NCBI GenBank assembly: GCA_949288735.1
Contig: CASELE010000021.1
Span: 1 to 32,496 of the forward strand
Origin: an uncultured Alistipes sp.
GTDB taxonomy: Bacteria > Bacteroidota > Bacteroidia > Bacteroidales > Rikenellaceae
Direction: 5' to 3'
Length of the DNA: 32,496 bases
Shown: piece after piece, positions 8,724-17,822 of the stretch
Numbering within the stretch: the stretch's first letter is position 1
Layout: every line of letters begins with the position of its first letter
Translations under genes and position numbers: made by a program
Notes under the pieces: generated by a model
The model's database searches: none
What the model was told of the DNA's origin: nothing
Seen by the model: the letters and a program-made list of their open reading frames with translations, nothing else

Positions 8724-9236
8724 ATGGATATCTCACTTCAATTCATCGTATTTCTCGTCGTGGCGGTGGCCATGGCCGTCTGCTCCGTGCTCACGGTGAC
8801 CACGCGCCGCATTCTGCGTGCCGCGACCTACCTGCTCTTCGTGCTCTTCGGCACGGCGGCCATCTACTTCCTGCTGGGCTACTCGTTCCTCGGCTCGGTG
8901 CAGCTGCTCATCTATGCTGGCGGCATCACGGTGCTCTACGTCTTTTCGATTCTGCTCACCTCGACACAGAACAGTCGCAGCGAGCGGTTGCCGCGCGGCA
9001 AGTTCTTCGCGGGCTTCGGCGCCGCGCTGGTCGGACTGGTGCTCTGCCTCTTCCTCACGCTCAAGCACCGCTTCCTGGCGGCGCCCATCGCCGAATCGCC
9101 CGAGCTGGATGTCAAACAGATCGGCTTTTCGCTGCTGAGCGGTGACAAATACGGATACGTCCTCCCCTTCGAGGCCATCAGCCTGCTGCTGCTGGCCTGC
9201 ATCGTGGGCGGCATACTGATCGCACGTAAAAGATAG
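8724..9236 (+). CDS. nuoJ: NADH-quinone oxidoreductase subunit J
   Basis: Membrane subunit in the short chain of polar residues linking the quinone site to the antiporter-like subunits. The 170 residues contain five hydrophobic segments. The conserved third segment reads LIYAGGITVLYVFSILL (about 63-79), typical of the ND6/NuoJ family. A more polar loop (about 105-135) precedes the last segment, which ends in IARKR. It lies three bases after nuoI and six bases before nuoK. Confidence 0.94.
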   Translation: MDISLQFIVFLVVAVAMAVCSVLTVTTRRILRAATYLLFVLFGTAAIYFLLGYSFLGSVQLLIYAGGITVLYVFSILLTSTQNSRSERLPRGKFFAGFGAALVGLVLCLFLTLKHRFLAAPIAESPELDVKQIGFSLLSGDKYGYVLPFEAISLLLLACIVGGILIARKR

Positions 9237-9242
9237 GAGACT

Positions 9243-9554
9243 ATGGAAATCAGAATGGAATACTGTCTGGTGCTGAGCACCCTCATGATGTTCGCCGGCA
9301 TCTACGGCTTCATCGTGCGGCGCAGCCTGCTGGGAATGCTCATCTCCGTGGAGCTGATACTCAATTCGGCGGATATCAACTTTGCGGTCTTCAACCGCTT
9401 CCTCTTCCCGGGCGAACTCGAGGGCTTCTTCTTCACGCTCTTCGCCATCGGAATTTCGGCCGCCGAGACGGCCGTGGCGATTGCCATCATCATCAATGTC
9501 TACCGCAACATCCGCGACATTCAGGTGAAGAACCTGAACGAGCTCAAATACTGA
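9243..9554 (+). CDS. nuoK: NADH-quinone oxidoreductase subunit K
   Basis: Small membrane subunit (103 residues, three hydrophobic segments), homologous to MrpC and ND4L. Two membrane-embedded glutamates expected for proton transfer are present: one in the second segment (SVELILNSADIN) and one in the third (SAAETAVAIAI). The start at 9243 is chosen because nuoJ ends six bases earlier; a second ATG at 9255 would remove four residues. nuoL follows after 10 bases. Confidence 0.95.
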   Translation: MEIRMEYCLVLSTLMMFAGIYGFIVRRSLLGMLISVELILNSADINFAVFNRFLFPGELEGFFFTLFAIGISAAETAVAIAIIINVYRNIRDIQVKNLNELKY

Positions 9555-9564
9555 TGCCCGCGTT

Positions 9565-11472
9565 ATGGAATACACACTGATCATCATCCTGCTGCCGCTC
9601 GTGATGTTCCTCTTCCTGGGACTGGCGGGCGGACGGCTGTCGCACCGTACGGCGGGGTTGCTGGGCACCCTCTCGATGGCCGTGGCGACAGTCGCGGCCT
9701 ATGCAACGGCGTGGAACTACTTCGCACAGCCGCGCGTGGAGGGTCTCTTCCCCGAGATCATGCCCTTCCATACGGAGTGGCTGCGCTTCACGGATGCGCT
9801 GCATATCGACCTGGGCATCCTGCTCGACCCCATTTCGGTAATGATGCTCGTCGTCATCACCACGGTGTCGCTCATGGTGCACATCTACAGCTTCGGCTAC
9901 ATGAAGGGCGAGCGGGGCTTCCAGCGCTACTACGCCTTCCTGTCGCTCTTCTCGGCCTCGATGCTGGGCTTGGTCGTCGCGCCGAACATCTTCCAGATGT
10001 ACATCTTCTGGGAGCTGGTGGGTGTCTCGTCGTATCTGCTCATCGGCTTCTACTATACGAAGCCCGAGGCGGTCGCCGCCTCGAAGAAGGCCTTCATCGT
10101 CACGCGCTTCGCCGATCTGGGCTTCCTGCTGGGCATTCTGACCCTCTCGTTCTGGACCGGCACCTTCGACTTCGCGGTGCTTTGCGATCCGGCGGCTCCG
10201 GCCGTCGCGTCGGCCGCGGGCCACACCTTCCTCGGCGGTTCGGTGCTTGCCTGGGGCCTGGCCCTCTGTTTCGTGGGCGGCGCCGGCAAGTCCGCCATGT
10301 TCCCGCTGCACATCTGGCTGCCCGACGCCATGGAGGGCCCCACGCCCGTCTCGGCGCTCATCCATGCCGCGACGATGGTCGTGGCGGGCGTCTTCCTCGT
10401 GGCGCGGCTCTTCCCGCTCTATGCGGCCTATGCCCCCGAGGTGCTCGTCGGCATCGCCTGCGTCGGCGCCTTCACGGCGCTCTACGCCGCGGTGGTGGCC
10501 TGTACGCAGACCGACATCAAACGGGTGCTGGCCTTCAGTACCATCTCGCAGATCGGCTTCATGATGGTGGGCCTCGGCGTGAGCGGCATGGGCGGTCACG
10601 AGGGGCTGGGCTATGTCGCTTCGATGTTCCACCTCTTCACCCACGCCATGTTCAAGGCGCTGCTCTTCCTCTGTGCCGGAGCCATCATCCATACGGTGCA
10701 CAGCAACGAGATGGGAGCCATGGGAGGCCTGTGGCGCAAGCTGCCGGTGACGCACTTCACCTTCCTCGTCGCCTGCCTCGCCATTGCCGGTATCCCGGTC
10801 TTCTCGGGCTTCTTCAGCAAGGACGAGATCCTGACCGCCTGCTTCGAGTTCTCTCCCTGGATGGGGTGGTTCATGTCGGCCGTGGCGGGTCTGACGGCCT
10901 TCTACATGTTCAGGCTCTACTACAACATCTTCTGGGGCAAGCCGGCCGAGGGCATCGACCACATGCACGAGTCGCCCGTCTCGATGACCGGCCCGCTCGC
11001 CGTGCTGGCGCTCATCACCTGCGTAGCGGGATTCATCCCCTTCGGCGAGTTCGTGTCGAGCGACGGCCGTCCCTACGAAATCGTGCTCGACGGCCGGGTG
11101 GCCGCTACGAGCGTCGCGATCGCGCTCTGCGCCATCGCCCTCGCCACGTGGTTCTACGCCGACGGCCGGCAGCGGATTCCCGACCGGCTCCAGGCGGCCC
11201 TTCCGCGTCTGCACCGTGCAGCCGGCAACCGTTTCTATATAGACAATGCCTGGCTCTTCGTCACGCGGCGCATCATCTTCGATCACATTTCGGCTCCGCT
11301 GGCCTGGTTCGACCGCCACGTCGTGGACGGGGCGCTGAACGGTTTGGCGTCGGCGACGCAGGGGCTCTCCCATGCCATCCGCAGGTTCCAGTCGGGCAAC
11401 GTGCAGCAGTATGCGCTGGTCTTCCTGCTGGGCGCGCTGATCGTCGTGGCGCTCGTGGTATTCATCGGATAA
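9565..11472 (+). CDS. nuoL: NADH-quinone oxidoreductase subunit L
   Basis: Largest antiporter-like membrane subunit, located at the far end of the membrane arm, with the long lateral helix. The 635 residues are close to the family norm. The core signature MFPLHIWLPDAMEGPTPVSA (about 247-266) and the following IHAATMVVAG are intact, as is the functional glutamate segment FWELVGVSSYLLIGF (about 148-162). The C-terminal region contains the extended amphipathic helix followed by a last hydrophobic segment (about 610-632). It lies between nuoK and nuoM with short spacers. Confidence 0.97.
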   Translation: MEYTLIIILLPLVMFLFLGLAGGRLSHRTAGLLGTLSMAVATVAAYATAWNYFAQPRVEGLFPEIMPFHTEWLRFTDALHIDLGILLDPISVMMLVVITTVSLMVHIYSFGYMKGERGFQRYYAFLSLFSASMLGLVVAPNIFQMYIFWELVGVSSYLLIGFYYTKPEAVAASKKAFIVTRFADLGFLLGILTLSFWTGTFDFAVLCDPAAPAVASAAGHTFLGGSVLAWGLALCFVGGAGKSAMFPLHIWLPDAMEGPTPVSALIHAATMVVAGVFLVARLFPLYAAYAPEVLVGIACVGAFTALYAAVVACTQTDIKRVLAFSTISQIGFMMVGLGVSGMGGHEGLGYVASMFHLFTHAMFKALLFLCAGAIIHTVHSNEMGAMGGLWRKLPVTHFTFLVACLAIAGIPVFSGFFSKDEILTACFEFSPWMGWFMSAVAGLTAFYMFRLYYNIFWGKPAEGIDHMHESPVSMTGPLAVLALITCVAGFIPFGEFVSSDGRPYEIVLDGRVAATSVAIALCAIALATWFYADGRQRIPDRLQAALPRLHRAAGNRFYIDNAWLFVTRRIIFDHISAPLAWFDRHVVDGALNGLASATQGLSHAIRRFQSGNVQQYALVFLLGALIVVALVVFIG

Positions 11473-11488
11473 CAACAGTATTAGGGAT

Positions 11489-12979
11489 ATGAATTTCTTA
11501 TCGCTCTTCGTTTTCATCCCGCTCGTGATGATCTTCCTGCTCTGGTGCAGCCGCACGCGGGGTCAGCTCCGGGCGGTGATGGCCACGGGCTCGGCGGCGC
11601 TGCTGGCGCTCTCCGTGGTGCTCACGGTGATGTTCCTCCAGGCGCGCGCCGCGGGCGACACCTCGGAGATGCTTTTCCGTGCGGATACGGTGTGGTACGA
11701 GGCGCTCAACATCCACTACTCGGTGGGTGTCGACGGCGTTTCGGTAGCCATGCTGCTCCTCTCGTCGATCATCGTCTTCACGGGGACCTTCGCCTCGTGG
11801 CGCATGGAGACCCTCGCCAAGGAGTACTTCATGTGGTTCTGCCTGCTGAGCATCGGCGTCTTCGGCTTCTTCATCTCGATAGACCTCTTCACGATGTTCA
11901 TGTTTTACGAGATTGCGCTCATTCCGATGTACCTGCTCATCGGCGTGTGGGGCAGCGGCCGCAAGGAGTATTCGGCCATGAAGCTCACGCTGATGCTCAT
12001 GGGAGCCTCGGCCCTGCTGCTGCTCGGCATCCTGGGCATCTACTACGGCTCGGGCGCCACGACGATGAACCTGCTCGAACTGGCGCGTCTGCATATCCCC
12101 GTCGAGATGCAGCGCTTCTTCTTCCCGCTCACCTTCGTCGGCTTCGGCGTGTTGGGAGCCCTCTTCCCCTTCCATACCTGGTCGCCCGACGGTCATGCCT
12201 CGGCCCCCACGGCGGTCTCGATGCTCCATGCGGGCGTGCTGATGAAGCTGGGCGGCTACGGATGCTTCCGCGTAGCGCTCTACCTGATGCCCGAGGCTGC
12301 GGCCGAGCAGGCGTGGATCTTCCTTATTCTGACAGCCATCGGTGTTGTCTACGGAGCACTGAGCGCCATCGTGCAGAAAGACCTCAAGTACATCAATGCC
12401 TACTCTTCGGTGAGTCACTGCAGCCTGGTGCTCTTCGCCGTGCTGATGTTCAACCAGACTGCCCTGACGGGCGCCGTGCTCCAGATGCTCTCGCACGGTC
12501 TGATGACGGCCCTCTTCTTCGCCCTGATCGGCATGATCTACGGCCGTACGCATACCCGTTCGATCGACGAGATGGGCGGCCTGATGAAGATCATGCCCTT
12601 CCTGGCGGTCTGCTACGTGATTGCCGGTCTGGCCAACCTCGGTCTGCCGGGTCTGAGCGGCTTCGTGGCCGAGATGACCGTCTTCGTCGGTTCGTTCGCC
12701 CATGCCGACCTCTTCCACCGTGTCCTGACGGTTGCGGCCTGCACCTCGATCGTCATCACGGCGGTCTATATCCTGCGCGTCGTCGGACGCCTGCTCTACG
12801 GGCAGGTGCACAATCCGGCGCATCTGAAGCTGACGGATGCCACGTGGGACGAGCGTTTCGCGGTCATCTGCCTCATTGTCGCCATTGCCGGCCTGGGCCT
12901 CGCGCCCCTCTGGGTGAGCGACATGGTGCATGACAGCCTGCTCCCGATCGTCGAACATTTAACCGCTGACCTGTTATGA
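11489..12979 (+). CDS. nuoM: NADH-quinone oxidoreductase subunit M
   Basis: Antiporter-like membrane subunit homologous to MrpD. The 496 residues contain about 13-14 hydrophobic segments. Signatures are [14 protein letters not shown] (about 139-152), with the pumping glutamate, and [19 protein letters not shown] (about 226-244) followed by [14 protein letters not shown]. The lysine in the latter block matches the conserved mid-membrane lysine. The stop overlaps the nuoN start (ATGA), which implies coupled translation. Confidence 0.97.
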   Translation: MNFLSLFVFIPLVMIFLLWCSRTRGQLRAVMATGSAALLALSVVLTVMFLQARAAGDTSEMLFRADTVWYEALNIHYSVGVDGVSVAMLLLSSIIVFTGTFASWRMETLAKEYFMWFCLLSIGVFGFFISIDLFTMFMFYEIALIPMYLLIGVWGSGRKEYSAMKLTLMLMGASALLLLGILGIYYGSGATTMNLLELARLHIPVEMQRFFFPLTFVGFGVLGALFPFHTWSPDGHASAPTAVSMLHAGVLMKLGGYGCFRVALYLMPEAAAEQAWIFLILTAIGVVYGALSAIVQKDLKYINAYSSVSHCSLVLFAVLMFNQTALTGAVLQMLSHGLMTALFFALIGMIYGRTHTRSIDEMGGLMKIMPFLAVCYVIAGLANLGLPGLSGFVAEMTVFVGSFAHADLFHRVLTVAACTSIVITAVYILRVVGRLLYGQVHNPAHLKLTDATWDERFAVICLIVAIAGLGLAPLWVSDMVHDSLLPIVEHLTADLL

Positions 12980-14406
12980 ACGTAGACTATTCGCAGATGT
13001 TCCGCATGTACGACGAGGTGTCGCTTGTCGTCGTGATGCTCCTCGTGCTGCTCTTCGATCTCTTCGTGCCGGAGCGCGGGCGCCGCTGGCTGCAGCCCGT
13101 GGCCTGCACGCTGCTGGCCGTGCACATCGTCGCGGGTCTCTTCCCGCGCGAAGGCGTCGAGCTCTTCGGAGGCATGTACGTCTACACGCCGGTGATGACC
13201 GTAGTGAAGAGCATCCTCGCCATCGGTACGCTCATCGTCTTCATGCAGGCGGGCGAGTGGCTGCGCCGTGAGGATACGCGCATCCGCGAGGGAGAGTTCT
13301 ATTTCCTGGCGCTCTCCACGCTCGCGGGCATGTACTTCATGATTTCGGCCGGCAACTTCCTCATGTTCTTCATCGGACTGGAGACGGCTTCGGTGCCGAT
13401 GGCTACGCTCGTGGCCTTCGACAAGTACCGCCACAGCTCCTACGAGGCGGGTGCCAAGTATATCGTCTCGGCCCTCTTCGCCTCGGGTCTGATGCTCTAC
13501 GGCATCTCGATGCTCTACGGCACGGTCGGTACGCTCTACTTCGCTGACGTTCCGGCACGTCTGACCGGTGCCCCGCTCCAGATTCTGGCCTTCGTCTTCT
13601 TCTTTGCGGGTATCGCCTTCAAGATGTCGCTTGTGCCGTTCCATCTCTGGACGGCCGACGTCTACGAGGGGGCGCCTACCGGAGTGACTGCCTACCTGTC
13701 GGTCGTCTCGAAGGGTGCAGCCGCCTTCGTGCTCTTCACGGTTCTCACGAAGGTCTTCGCCCCGATGGCCGAGCAATGGCAGTGGATTCTCTACGGCATC
13801 ACGGTCGTGACCATCACCGTGGCCAATCTCTTCGCCATCAGGCAGCGCAACATCAAGCGCTTCTTCGCCTTCTCGTCGATCTCGCAGGCGGGCTACCTGC
13901 TGCTGGGTATCATCGGCGGCACGGCGGCCGGCATGGCCTCGCTCATCTACTATCTGCTGGTCTACGTGGCGGCCAACCTCGCGGCCTTCGGCGTCATCTC
14001 GATTATCGAGCAGCGCTCGGGCAAGGTATCGATCGACGACTATGCCGGTCTCTACCGCACCAATCCGCGTCTGGCCGTGGTGATGATGTTCGCCCTCTTC
14101 TCGCTGGCGGGCATTCCGCCCTTCGCGGGCTTCTTCAGCAAGTTCTTCATCTTCCGCGCCGCGGCGGGTGCGGGCTACTACGTGCTGGTCTTCATCGCCC
14201 TGCTCAATACGGTCATCTCGCTCTACTACTACCTGCTGATCGTCAAGGCGATGTTCATCACCCCCAACGAGCGTCCCATCGAACGCTTCCGCTCTGACAA
14301 CGCCACGCGCGCGAGCCTGCTCGTCTGCGTGGCCGGCATTCTGCTGCTGGGCATCGTGAGCGCCGTGCAGAGCGGCATCACGCTCCTGAGCTACGGGATG
14401 GAGTGA
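12976..14406 (+). CDS. nuoN: NADH-quinone oxidoreductase subunit N
   Basis: Third antiporter-like subunit, closest to the peripheral arm. The 476 residues contain about 14 hydrophobic segments with the block [20 protein letters not shown] (about 218-237) and the lysine-bearing [30 protein letters not shown] (about 131-148) supplies the conserved glutamate. It begins with ATGA on the nuoM stop and is the last gene of the operon, followed by a strong hairpin 37 bases later. Confidence 0.96.
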   Translation: MNVDYSQMFRMYDEVSLVVVMLLVLLFDLFVPERGRRWLQPVACTLLAVHIVAGLFPREGVELFGGMYVYTPVMTVVKSILAIGTLIVFMQAGEWLRREDTRIREGEFYFLALSTLAGMYFMISAGNFLMFFIGLETASVPMATLVAFDKYRHSSYEAGAKYIVSALFASGLMLYGISMLYGTVGTLYFADVPARLTGAPLQILAFVFFFAGIAFKMSLVPFHLWTADVYEGAPTGVTAYLSVVSKGAAAFVLFTVLTKVFAPMAEQWQWILYGITVVTITVANLFAIRQRNIKRFFAFSSISQAGYLLLGIIGGTAAGMASLIYYLLVYVAANLAAFGVISIIEQRSGKVSIDDYAGLYRTNPRLAVVMMFALFSLAGIPPFAGFFSKFFIFRAAAGAGYYVLVFIALLNTVISLYYYLLIVKAMFITPNERPIERFRSDNATRASLLVCVAGILLLGIVSAVQSGITLLSYGME

Positions 14407-14442
14407 CGTGGCCGGGTCTTCTGCCGGACCGAATGCCGAAGA

Positions 14443-14473
14443 ACCGGGCCGCCCCGACAGAGGGCGGCCCGGT
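14443..14473 (+). terminator. Hairpin ending the nuo operon
   Basis: A perfect 12-bp G+C-rich stem (ACCGGGCCGCCC with GGGCGGCCCGGT) and a seven-base loop lie between convergent nuoN and the HD-domain gene. The T-tract is weak (CCTT), so it may act in both directions or need help. Confidence 0.7.
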
Positions 14474-14513
14474 CCTTCGTATCGTCGTGGCGTGTGCCGG
14501 GGCCGGGGAGCCG

Positions 14514-15149
14514 TCAGGGCGCCGTTGCGCGCACTGCTTCGTCGTAGAGCCGGCCGAAGGCGTCGCGCAGCCGCCCCTCGTCGCGCAGCAGCCGGCGCAA
14601 CTCATCGAGTCGCCGTGCGTTGTCCGATTCGGGAAGCCAGATCCGCAAGTAGCCTCCGTCGCCGTATTTGCGCATCAGATGGTCGCGCATGCGGAGATAC
14701 TGGCCTTCGCGGTCGAGTCCGGGGGTGCGGTCGAGCCCGTATTGCACCGTGCGGCGGAGCACCGTCTCGGGGTCGAGCTGGCGGTCCGCCTCGGCGACGA
14801 TGCATCCGTAGAGGGAACGGGGTGCCCGTTCGGCCGAGGCCCTGTGATCCTCGACCGCCTCGCGCATCATGCGGATTCGAGGGGCGTCGAACCAGCGGGG
14901 CAGCTGCGGATCCCGGGCGAGGATTTCGCCCGAGATGAGGTGGTGGCGTTCGCGTTCGATGGCGAGCCCCGTATCGTGGTAGGCGGCGACGGTGTAGGCC
15001 ATGTCGGCGTCGGCGCCGAGCCGGCGGGCGAGGTCGAGGCTTCGGGCGATGACGCTCCGTACGTGATCGGTACGGTGGGCCCGATCGAAGTCTTCGTAGC
15101 GGGGAATGATCTCCGCTTCGATGTAGCGGACGAGGTCAGTGTCGGTCAT
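14514..15149 (-). CDS. HD-domain phosphohydrolase-like protein
   Basis: A 211-residue cytoplasmic protein of the HD superfamily of metal-dependent phosphohydrolases. A first histidine lies near residue 28 (HRTDHVRS), the HD pair is in AAYHDTG (about 55-61), and two further histidines follow in ERHHLISGEI. These are the expected metal ligands in order. The remainder is arginine-rich and helical. The substrate is unknown; the family includes nucleotidases and (p)ppGpp-type hydrolases, and nothing here decides between them. The start at 15149 is chosen because a TATCTTTG promoter lies 31 bases upstream. A longer frame would read through that promoter. Confidence 0.8.
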   Translation of the reverse strand: MTDTDLVRYIEAEIIPRYEDFDRAHRTDHVRSVIARSLDLARRLGADADMAYTVAAYHDTGLAIERERHHLISGEILARDPQLPRWFDAPRIRMMREAVEDHRASAERAPRSLYGCIVAEADRQLDPETVLRRTVQYGLDRTPGLDREGQYLRMRDHLMRKYGDGGYLRIWLPESDNARRLDELRRLLRDEGRLRDAFGRLYDEAVRATAP

Positions 15150-15180
15150 GGGTAGTATGGGTCTTTTCCGCAGTTCGGGA

Positions 15181-15188
15181 CAAAGATA
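15181..15188 (-). promoter_or_regulatory. -7 element TATCTTTG of the HD-domain gene
   Basis: An exact match to TAnnTTTG on the minus strand, 31 bases before the chosen ATG. No clear -33 TTG is seen. Confidence 0.65.
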
Positions 15189-15280
15189 GTCCGTTTCCGC
15201 CGTTTTTGTTCCGGGCGGCCCTCCCGTTTGGACCCTGTCCGCCGCCGGGCCTCTTCTCCGGCGGTGCGGTCTGCACAAGG

Positions 15281-15313
15281 GAAGAGCCGGAACCCGACGG
15301 GTTCCGGCTCTTC
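15281..15313 (-). terminator. Hairpin downstream of rny
   Basis: A perfect 15-bp stem (15281-15295 with 15299-15313) and a three-base loop lie 22 bases past the rny stop. On the minus strand the stem is followed by CCTTGTG, a weak U-tract. On the plus strand it is followed by CGCTTTTT, so it could also stop stray plus-strand transcription. Confidence 0.75.
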
Positions 15314-15335
15314 CGCTTTTTGTCGCGCCGTGCCT

Positions 15336-16883
15336 CTACTTGGCGTAGGAGACCGAACGGGTCTCGCGGATGACGGTGATCTTTACCTGTCCGGGATAGG
15401 TCATTTCGTCCTGGATGCGCTTGGCAATCTCGTGCGAGAGGCTCTCCGATTCGGTGTCCGAGAGCTTGCCCGAGCCGACGATCACGCGCAGCTCGCGACC
15501 CGCCTGGATGGCGTAGGTCTTCTGCACGCCCGGGTAGGAGAGGGCGATGTTCTCCATCTCCTTCAGTCGCTTGATATAGCTCTCCACCACCTCGCGGCGA
15601 GCGCCCGGGCGGGCACCCGAAATGGCGTCGCAGACCTGGATGATGGGGGCGATGAGCGAGGTCATCTCGATTTCGTCGTGGTGCGCGCCGATGGCGTTGC
15701 ATACCTCGGGCTTCTCCTTGTACTTCTCGGCGAGTTTCATGCCGATGATGGCGTGCGGCAGCTCGGGCTCGTCGTCGGGTACCTTGCCGATGTCGTGCAG
15801 CAGGCCGGCGCGGCGGGCCAGCTTGGGATTGAGACCCAGCTCGGCGGCCATGATGCCTGCGAGGTTGGCCGTTTCGCGGGCGTGCTGCAGCAGGTTCTGC
15901 CCGTAGGAGGAGCGGTATTTCATCTTGCCGATCATGCGGATCAGTTCGGGATGCAGTCCGTGAATGCCGAGGTCGATGGTCGTACGCTTGCCCACCTCGG
16001 CGATCTCCTCCTCGATCTGCTTCTGCACCTTGGCCACCACCTCTTCGATGCGGGCGGGGTGGATGCGGCCGTCGGTGACAAGCTGATGGAGTGCGAGCCG
16101 TGCGATTTCGCGGCGTACGGGGTCGAAGCCGCTGAGGATGATTGCCTCGGGCGTGTCGTCCACGATGATCTCGATGCCCGTGGCGGCTTCGAGCGCACGG
16201 ATGTTGCGCCCCTCGCGGCCGATGATGCGTCCCTTGACCTCGTCGCTCTCGATGTTGAAGACCGTGACGGCATTCTCGATGGCCGTCTCGGTCGCCACAC
16301 GCTGAATCGAGGCGATGACGATGCGCTTGGCCTCCTTCGAGGCGGTGAGACGCGCCTCCTCGATGGTCTCGTTGATGTAGGTGGCCGCCTCGGCTTTCGC
16401 CTCGGCCTTCATGTTTTCGACGAGGATGTTCTTCGCCTCGTCCGAGCTCATGCCCGAGATCTGCTCCAGCCGCGAGTTCTGCTCGCGCATCATCTGCTCG
16501 GCCTCCTCGCGCTGCCGCTCGAGGGCCTGGAGCTGCCCCTGCATCTGCTCCTTCAGGCGGTCGTTCTCCTTCAGCTTGTTCTCCAGTTCGCGCTGCTGGT
16601 TCTGGAGCGAGCTCTCGATCTGCTTGGCCCGCTGTTCGCTCTGTGCCAGCTTCTGGTTGCGCTCGTTGACCATGCGGTCGTGTTCGCTCTTGAGCTGTAT
16701 GAACTTCTCCTTGGCCTGCAGGATCTTCTCCTTCTTGATCATCTCACCCTCTGCTTCGGCCTCCTTGACGGCCGCCTCGCAGCGTCTCTTGATGCTCTTC
16801 TTGGCGATGCAGTTCACCACCAGCGCGTAGGCTCCGATGCCCACTGCCGCGGAGATGCATGCGATCAATACGTAAATACCCAT
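15336..16883 (-). CDS. rny: Ribonuclease Y
   Basis: Membrane-anchored endoribonuclease that starts mRNA decay. The 515 residues follow the family order: N-terminal membrane anchor (about 3-25), long charged coiled coil (about 30-205), KH RNA-binding domain with [15 protein letters not shown] (218-232), then an HD catalytic domain with the HD pair at 363-364 (LLHDIGK) and an upstream histidine at 334. The C-terminus ends SVSYAK. The start gives the anchor directly. No TAnnTTTG promoter is visible just upstream, so it may be transcribed from the zapA side or by readthrough of the structured RNA in between. Confidence 0.97.
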   Translation of the reverse strand: MGIYVLIACISAAVGIGAYALVVNCIAKKSIKRRCEAAVKEAEAEGEMIKKEKILQAKEKFIQLKSEHDRMVNERNQKLAQSEQRAKQIESSLQNQQRELENKLKENDRLKEQMQGQLQALERQREEAEQMMREQNSRLEQISGMSSDEAKNILVENMKAEAKAEAATYINETIEEARLTASKEAKRIVIASIQRVATETAIENAVTVFNIESDEVKGRIIGREGRNIRALEAATGIEIIVDDTPEAIILSGFDPVRREIARLALHQLVTDGRIHPARIEEVVAKVQKQIEEEIAEVGKRTTIDLGIHGLHPELIRMIGKMKYRSSYGQNLLQHARETANLAGIMAAELGLNPKLARRAGLLHDIGKVPDDEPELPHAIIGMKLAEKYKEKPEVCNAIGAHHDEIEMTSLIAPIIQVCDAISGARPGARREVVESYIKRLKEMENIALSYPGVQKTYAIQAGRELRVIVGSGKLSDTESESLSHEIAKRIQDEMTYPGQVKITVIRETRSVSYAK

Positions 16884-16899
16884 TTCGTTTCAGTTATCG

Positions 16900-16919
16900 G
16901 TTCGTAAAAAGTTCGTAAA
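16900..16919 (-). repeat. Tandem 9-base repeat before rny
   Basis: GTTCGTAAA occurs at 16900-16908 and again at 16911-16919, an 11-base period equal to about one helical turn, 17-36 bases upstream of the rny start. A related ACGTAAATA lies just inside the gene. It could be an operator or a chance A+T-rich repeat. Confidence 0.35.
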
Positions 16920-16937
16920 TGCGTTTTTCCTCTCCTC

Positions 16938-16965
16938 CGGTCCGGACCGTCGTCCGCCGGCGGAC
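16938..16965 (-). other. Two adjacent perfect palindromes in the rny leader
   Basis: CGGTCCGGACCG (16938-16949) and GTCCGCCGGCGGAC (16952-16965) are exact palindromes two bases apart. They lie between the end of the 6S-like RNA and rny. They could fold into hairpins that limit readthrough into rny or mark a processing site. Confidence 0.4.
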
Positions 16966-16969
16966 ATAG

Positions 16970-17164
16970 AAAAACCCGCATAGGATTCCTTCTCTTGTTT
17001 GACGAATCTGCCGATCTGTCAAGGATGGGGGCTCCGGGAGATCGCAATCTTCCAACGGTACGCGCGGTACACCCCGCGAGGGGTCAAGGCCTGATTTTGA
17101 AAGCCGTGAGTTGCCCCAATGTAATAAATGTTCAGGTTCGCAAAGCTAAGGAATCTATGCGGGT
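16970..17164 (-). ncRNA. ssrS: Probable 6S RNA
   Basis: The minus-strand RNA of about 190-195 nt is closed end to end by a 15-bp stem with one bulged base: the 5' arm is the complement of 17150-17164 and the 3' arm the complement of 16974-16989. Five U residues follow directly (16970-16974). Inside, an eight-position stem with one mismatch forms between 17113-17120 and 17025-17032, and a terminal hairpin forms at 17071-17084. A long rod with internal loops and a terminal hairpin, of this length and immediately downstream of zapA, is the form and position of 6S RNA in enterobacteria. The identity is inferred from structure and context, not from a sequence match. Confidence 0.62.
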
Positions 17165-17221
17165 AGATTCTGTTCGGTCATGTAAAAGAACCAGTGCTCC
17201 CTCTCCGGGGGAAGCCGTCCG

Positions 17222-17521
17222 TCAGAGCGTATGCAGGTAGGCGTCTATCTCAGCGTCGAGCGCTTCGAGCTTTTTCAGCTCGTCGCTCTTCACCTCGCGT
17301 TGCTGACGCATCTCCAGGTTGTCCGCGGCGAAGCGGAAGGCGATCAGACCGAGGTAGTCGGTCTCGGTCCATCCCTGGTAGTTCTTGCGGTGCATCGTCA
17401 CCAGGGCGTTGTTCACCTCGCGCTCGGCTGCATGGTAGAGCTCCTCCTTCTCTTCACTGTCGATCGTGAAGCTGTAGGGCCTTCCCATTATCTTGACCGT
17501 GATCGTCCGCTTCTCCATCAT
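17222..17521 (-). CDS. zapA: Cell division protein ZapA
   Basis: A small cytoplasmic protein that binds FtsZ and promotes bundling of its filaments at the division site. The 99 residues match ZapA: an N-terminal beta-alpha segment (ITVKIMGRPYSFTIDSEEKEELYHAAEREVN is spread over about 7-37), then a helical coiled-coil region containing LIAFRFAADNLEMRQQ (about 59-74). Tandem ATG codons at 17521 and 17518 leave a one-residue uncertainty in the start. Upstream in-frame sequence is highly charged and unlike the family. The coiled-coil gene lies upstream and the 6S-like RNA downstream. Confidence 0.9.
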   Translation of the reverse strand: MMEKRTITVKIMGRPYSFTIDSEEKEELYHAAEREVNNALVTMHRKNYQGWTETDYLGLIAFRFAADNLEMRQQREVKSDELKKLEALDAEIDAYLHTL

Positions 17522-17822
17522 TCGCTGCCTTGTGCCGGTTCCGGTCGCCCGGCCGTGGATCCTCCTTCTGCGGAGGAGTTCCTTTTCCGGCTGTGCCGCC
17601 TCTTCGCTCTTTTCTCCGTTCGTACCCCTTCGCCTTCGGTCCGGCCCGCGTTCCGGGTTGTCCTGCGGCACCTCTCTCTTCGGCGCCCCGAGGTTCCACC
17701 CCTCTTCGCGGCTTCGTTCCCTGCGGCCCCTCCGTGAAGCGGGCCGTGTCCGTTCCGTTCCGTCTCTGCGACCCCTTCTCTGCGCCTCTTTCTCTCTCTC
17801 GGCCTCCGGCCGTCGGGTTGCG
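17522..17822 (-). other. Purine-rich spacer between the coiled-coil gene and zapA
   Basis: About 300 bases without a convincing gene. On the transcribed strand the spacer is strikingly rich in A and G (runs of GAGA and GAA), especially between about 17600 and 17815. A short hairpin (CCTCC / GGAGG) lies near 17562-17577. Frames through it encode only Arg/Glu/Gly-rich sequence. I see no TAnnTTTG element for zapA. Confidence 0.5.

Noticed and set aside
9544..11556. 670-codon minus-strand frame opposite nuoL
   Set aside because: Antisense shadow; low-complexity charged sequence with no family signature.
17141..17148. TAGCTTTG on the minus strand as promoter of the 6S-like RNA
   Set aside because: It matches TAnnTTTG, but it lies inside the 15-bp closing stem's span. 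Starting there would remove the 5' arm, so the structure argues for a start near 17164. It remains a possible secondary start.
17518..17671. N-terminal extension of zapA to 17671
   Set aside because: The extra 50 residues are Arg/Glu-rich and unlike ZapA. The tandem ATG at 17518-17521 gives the normal family start.
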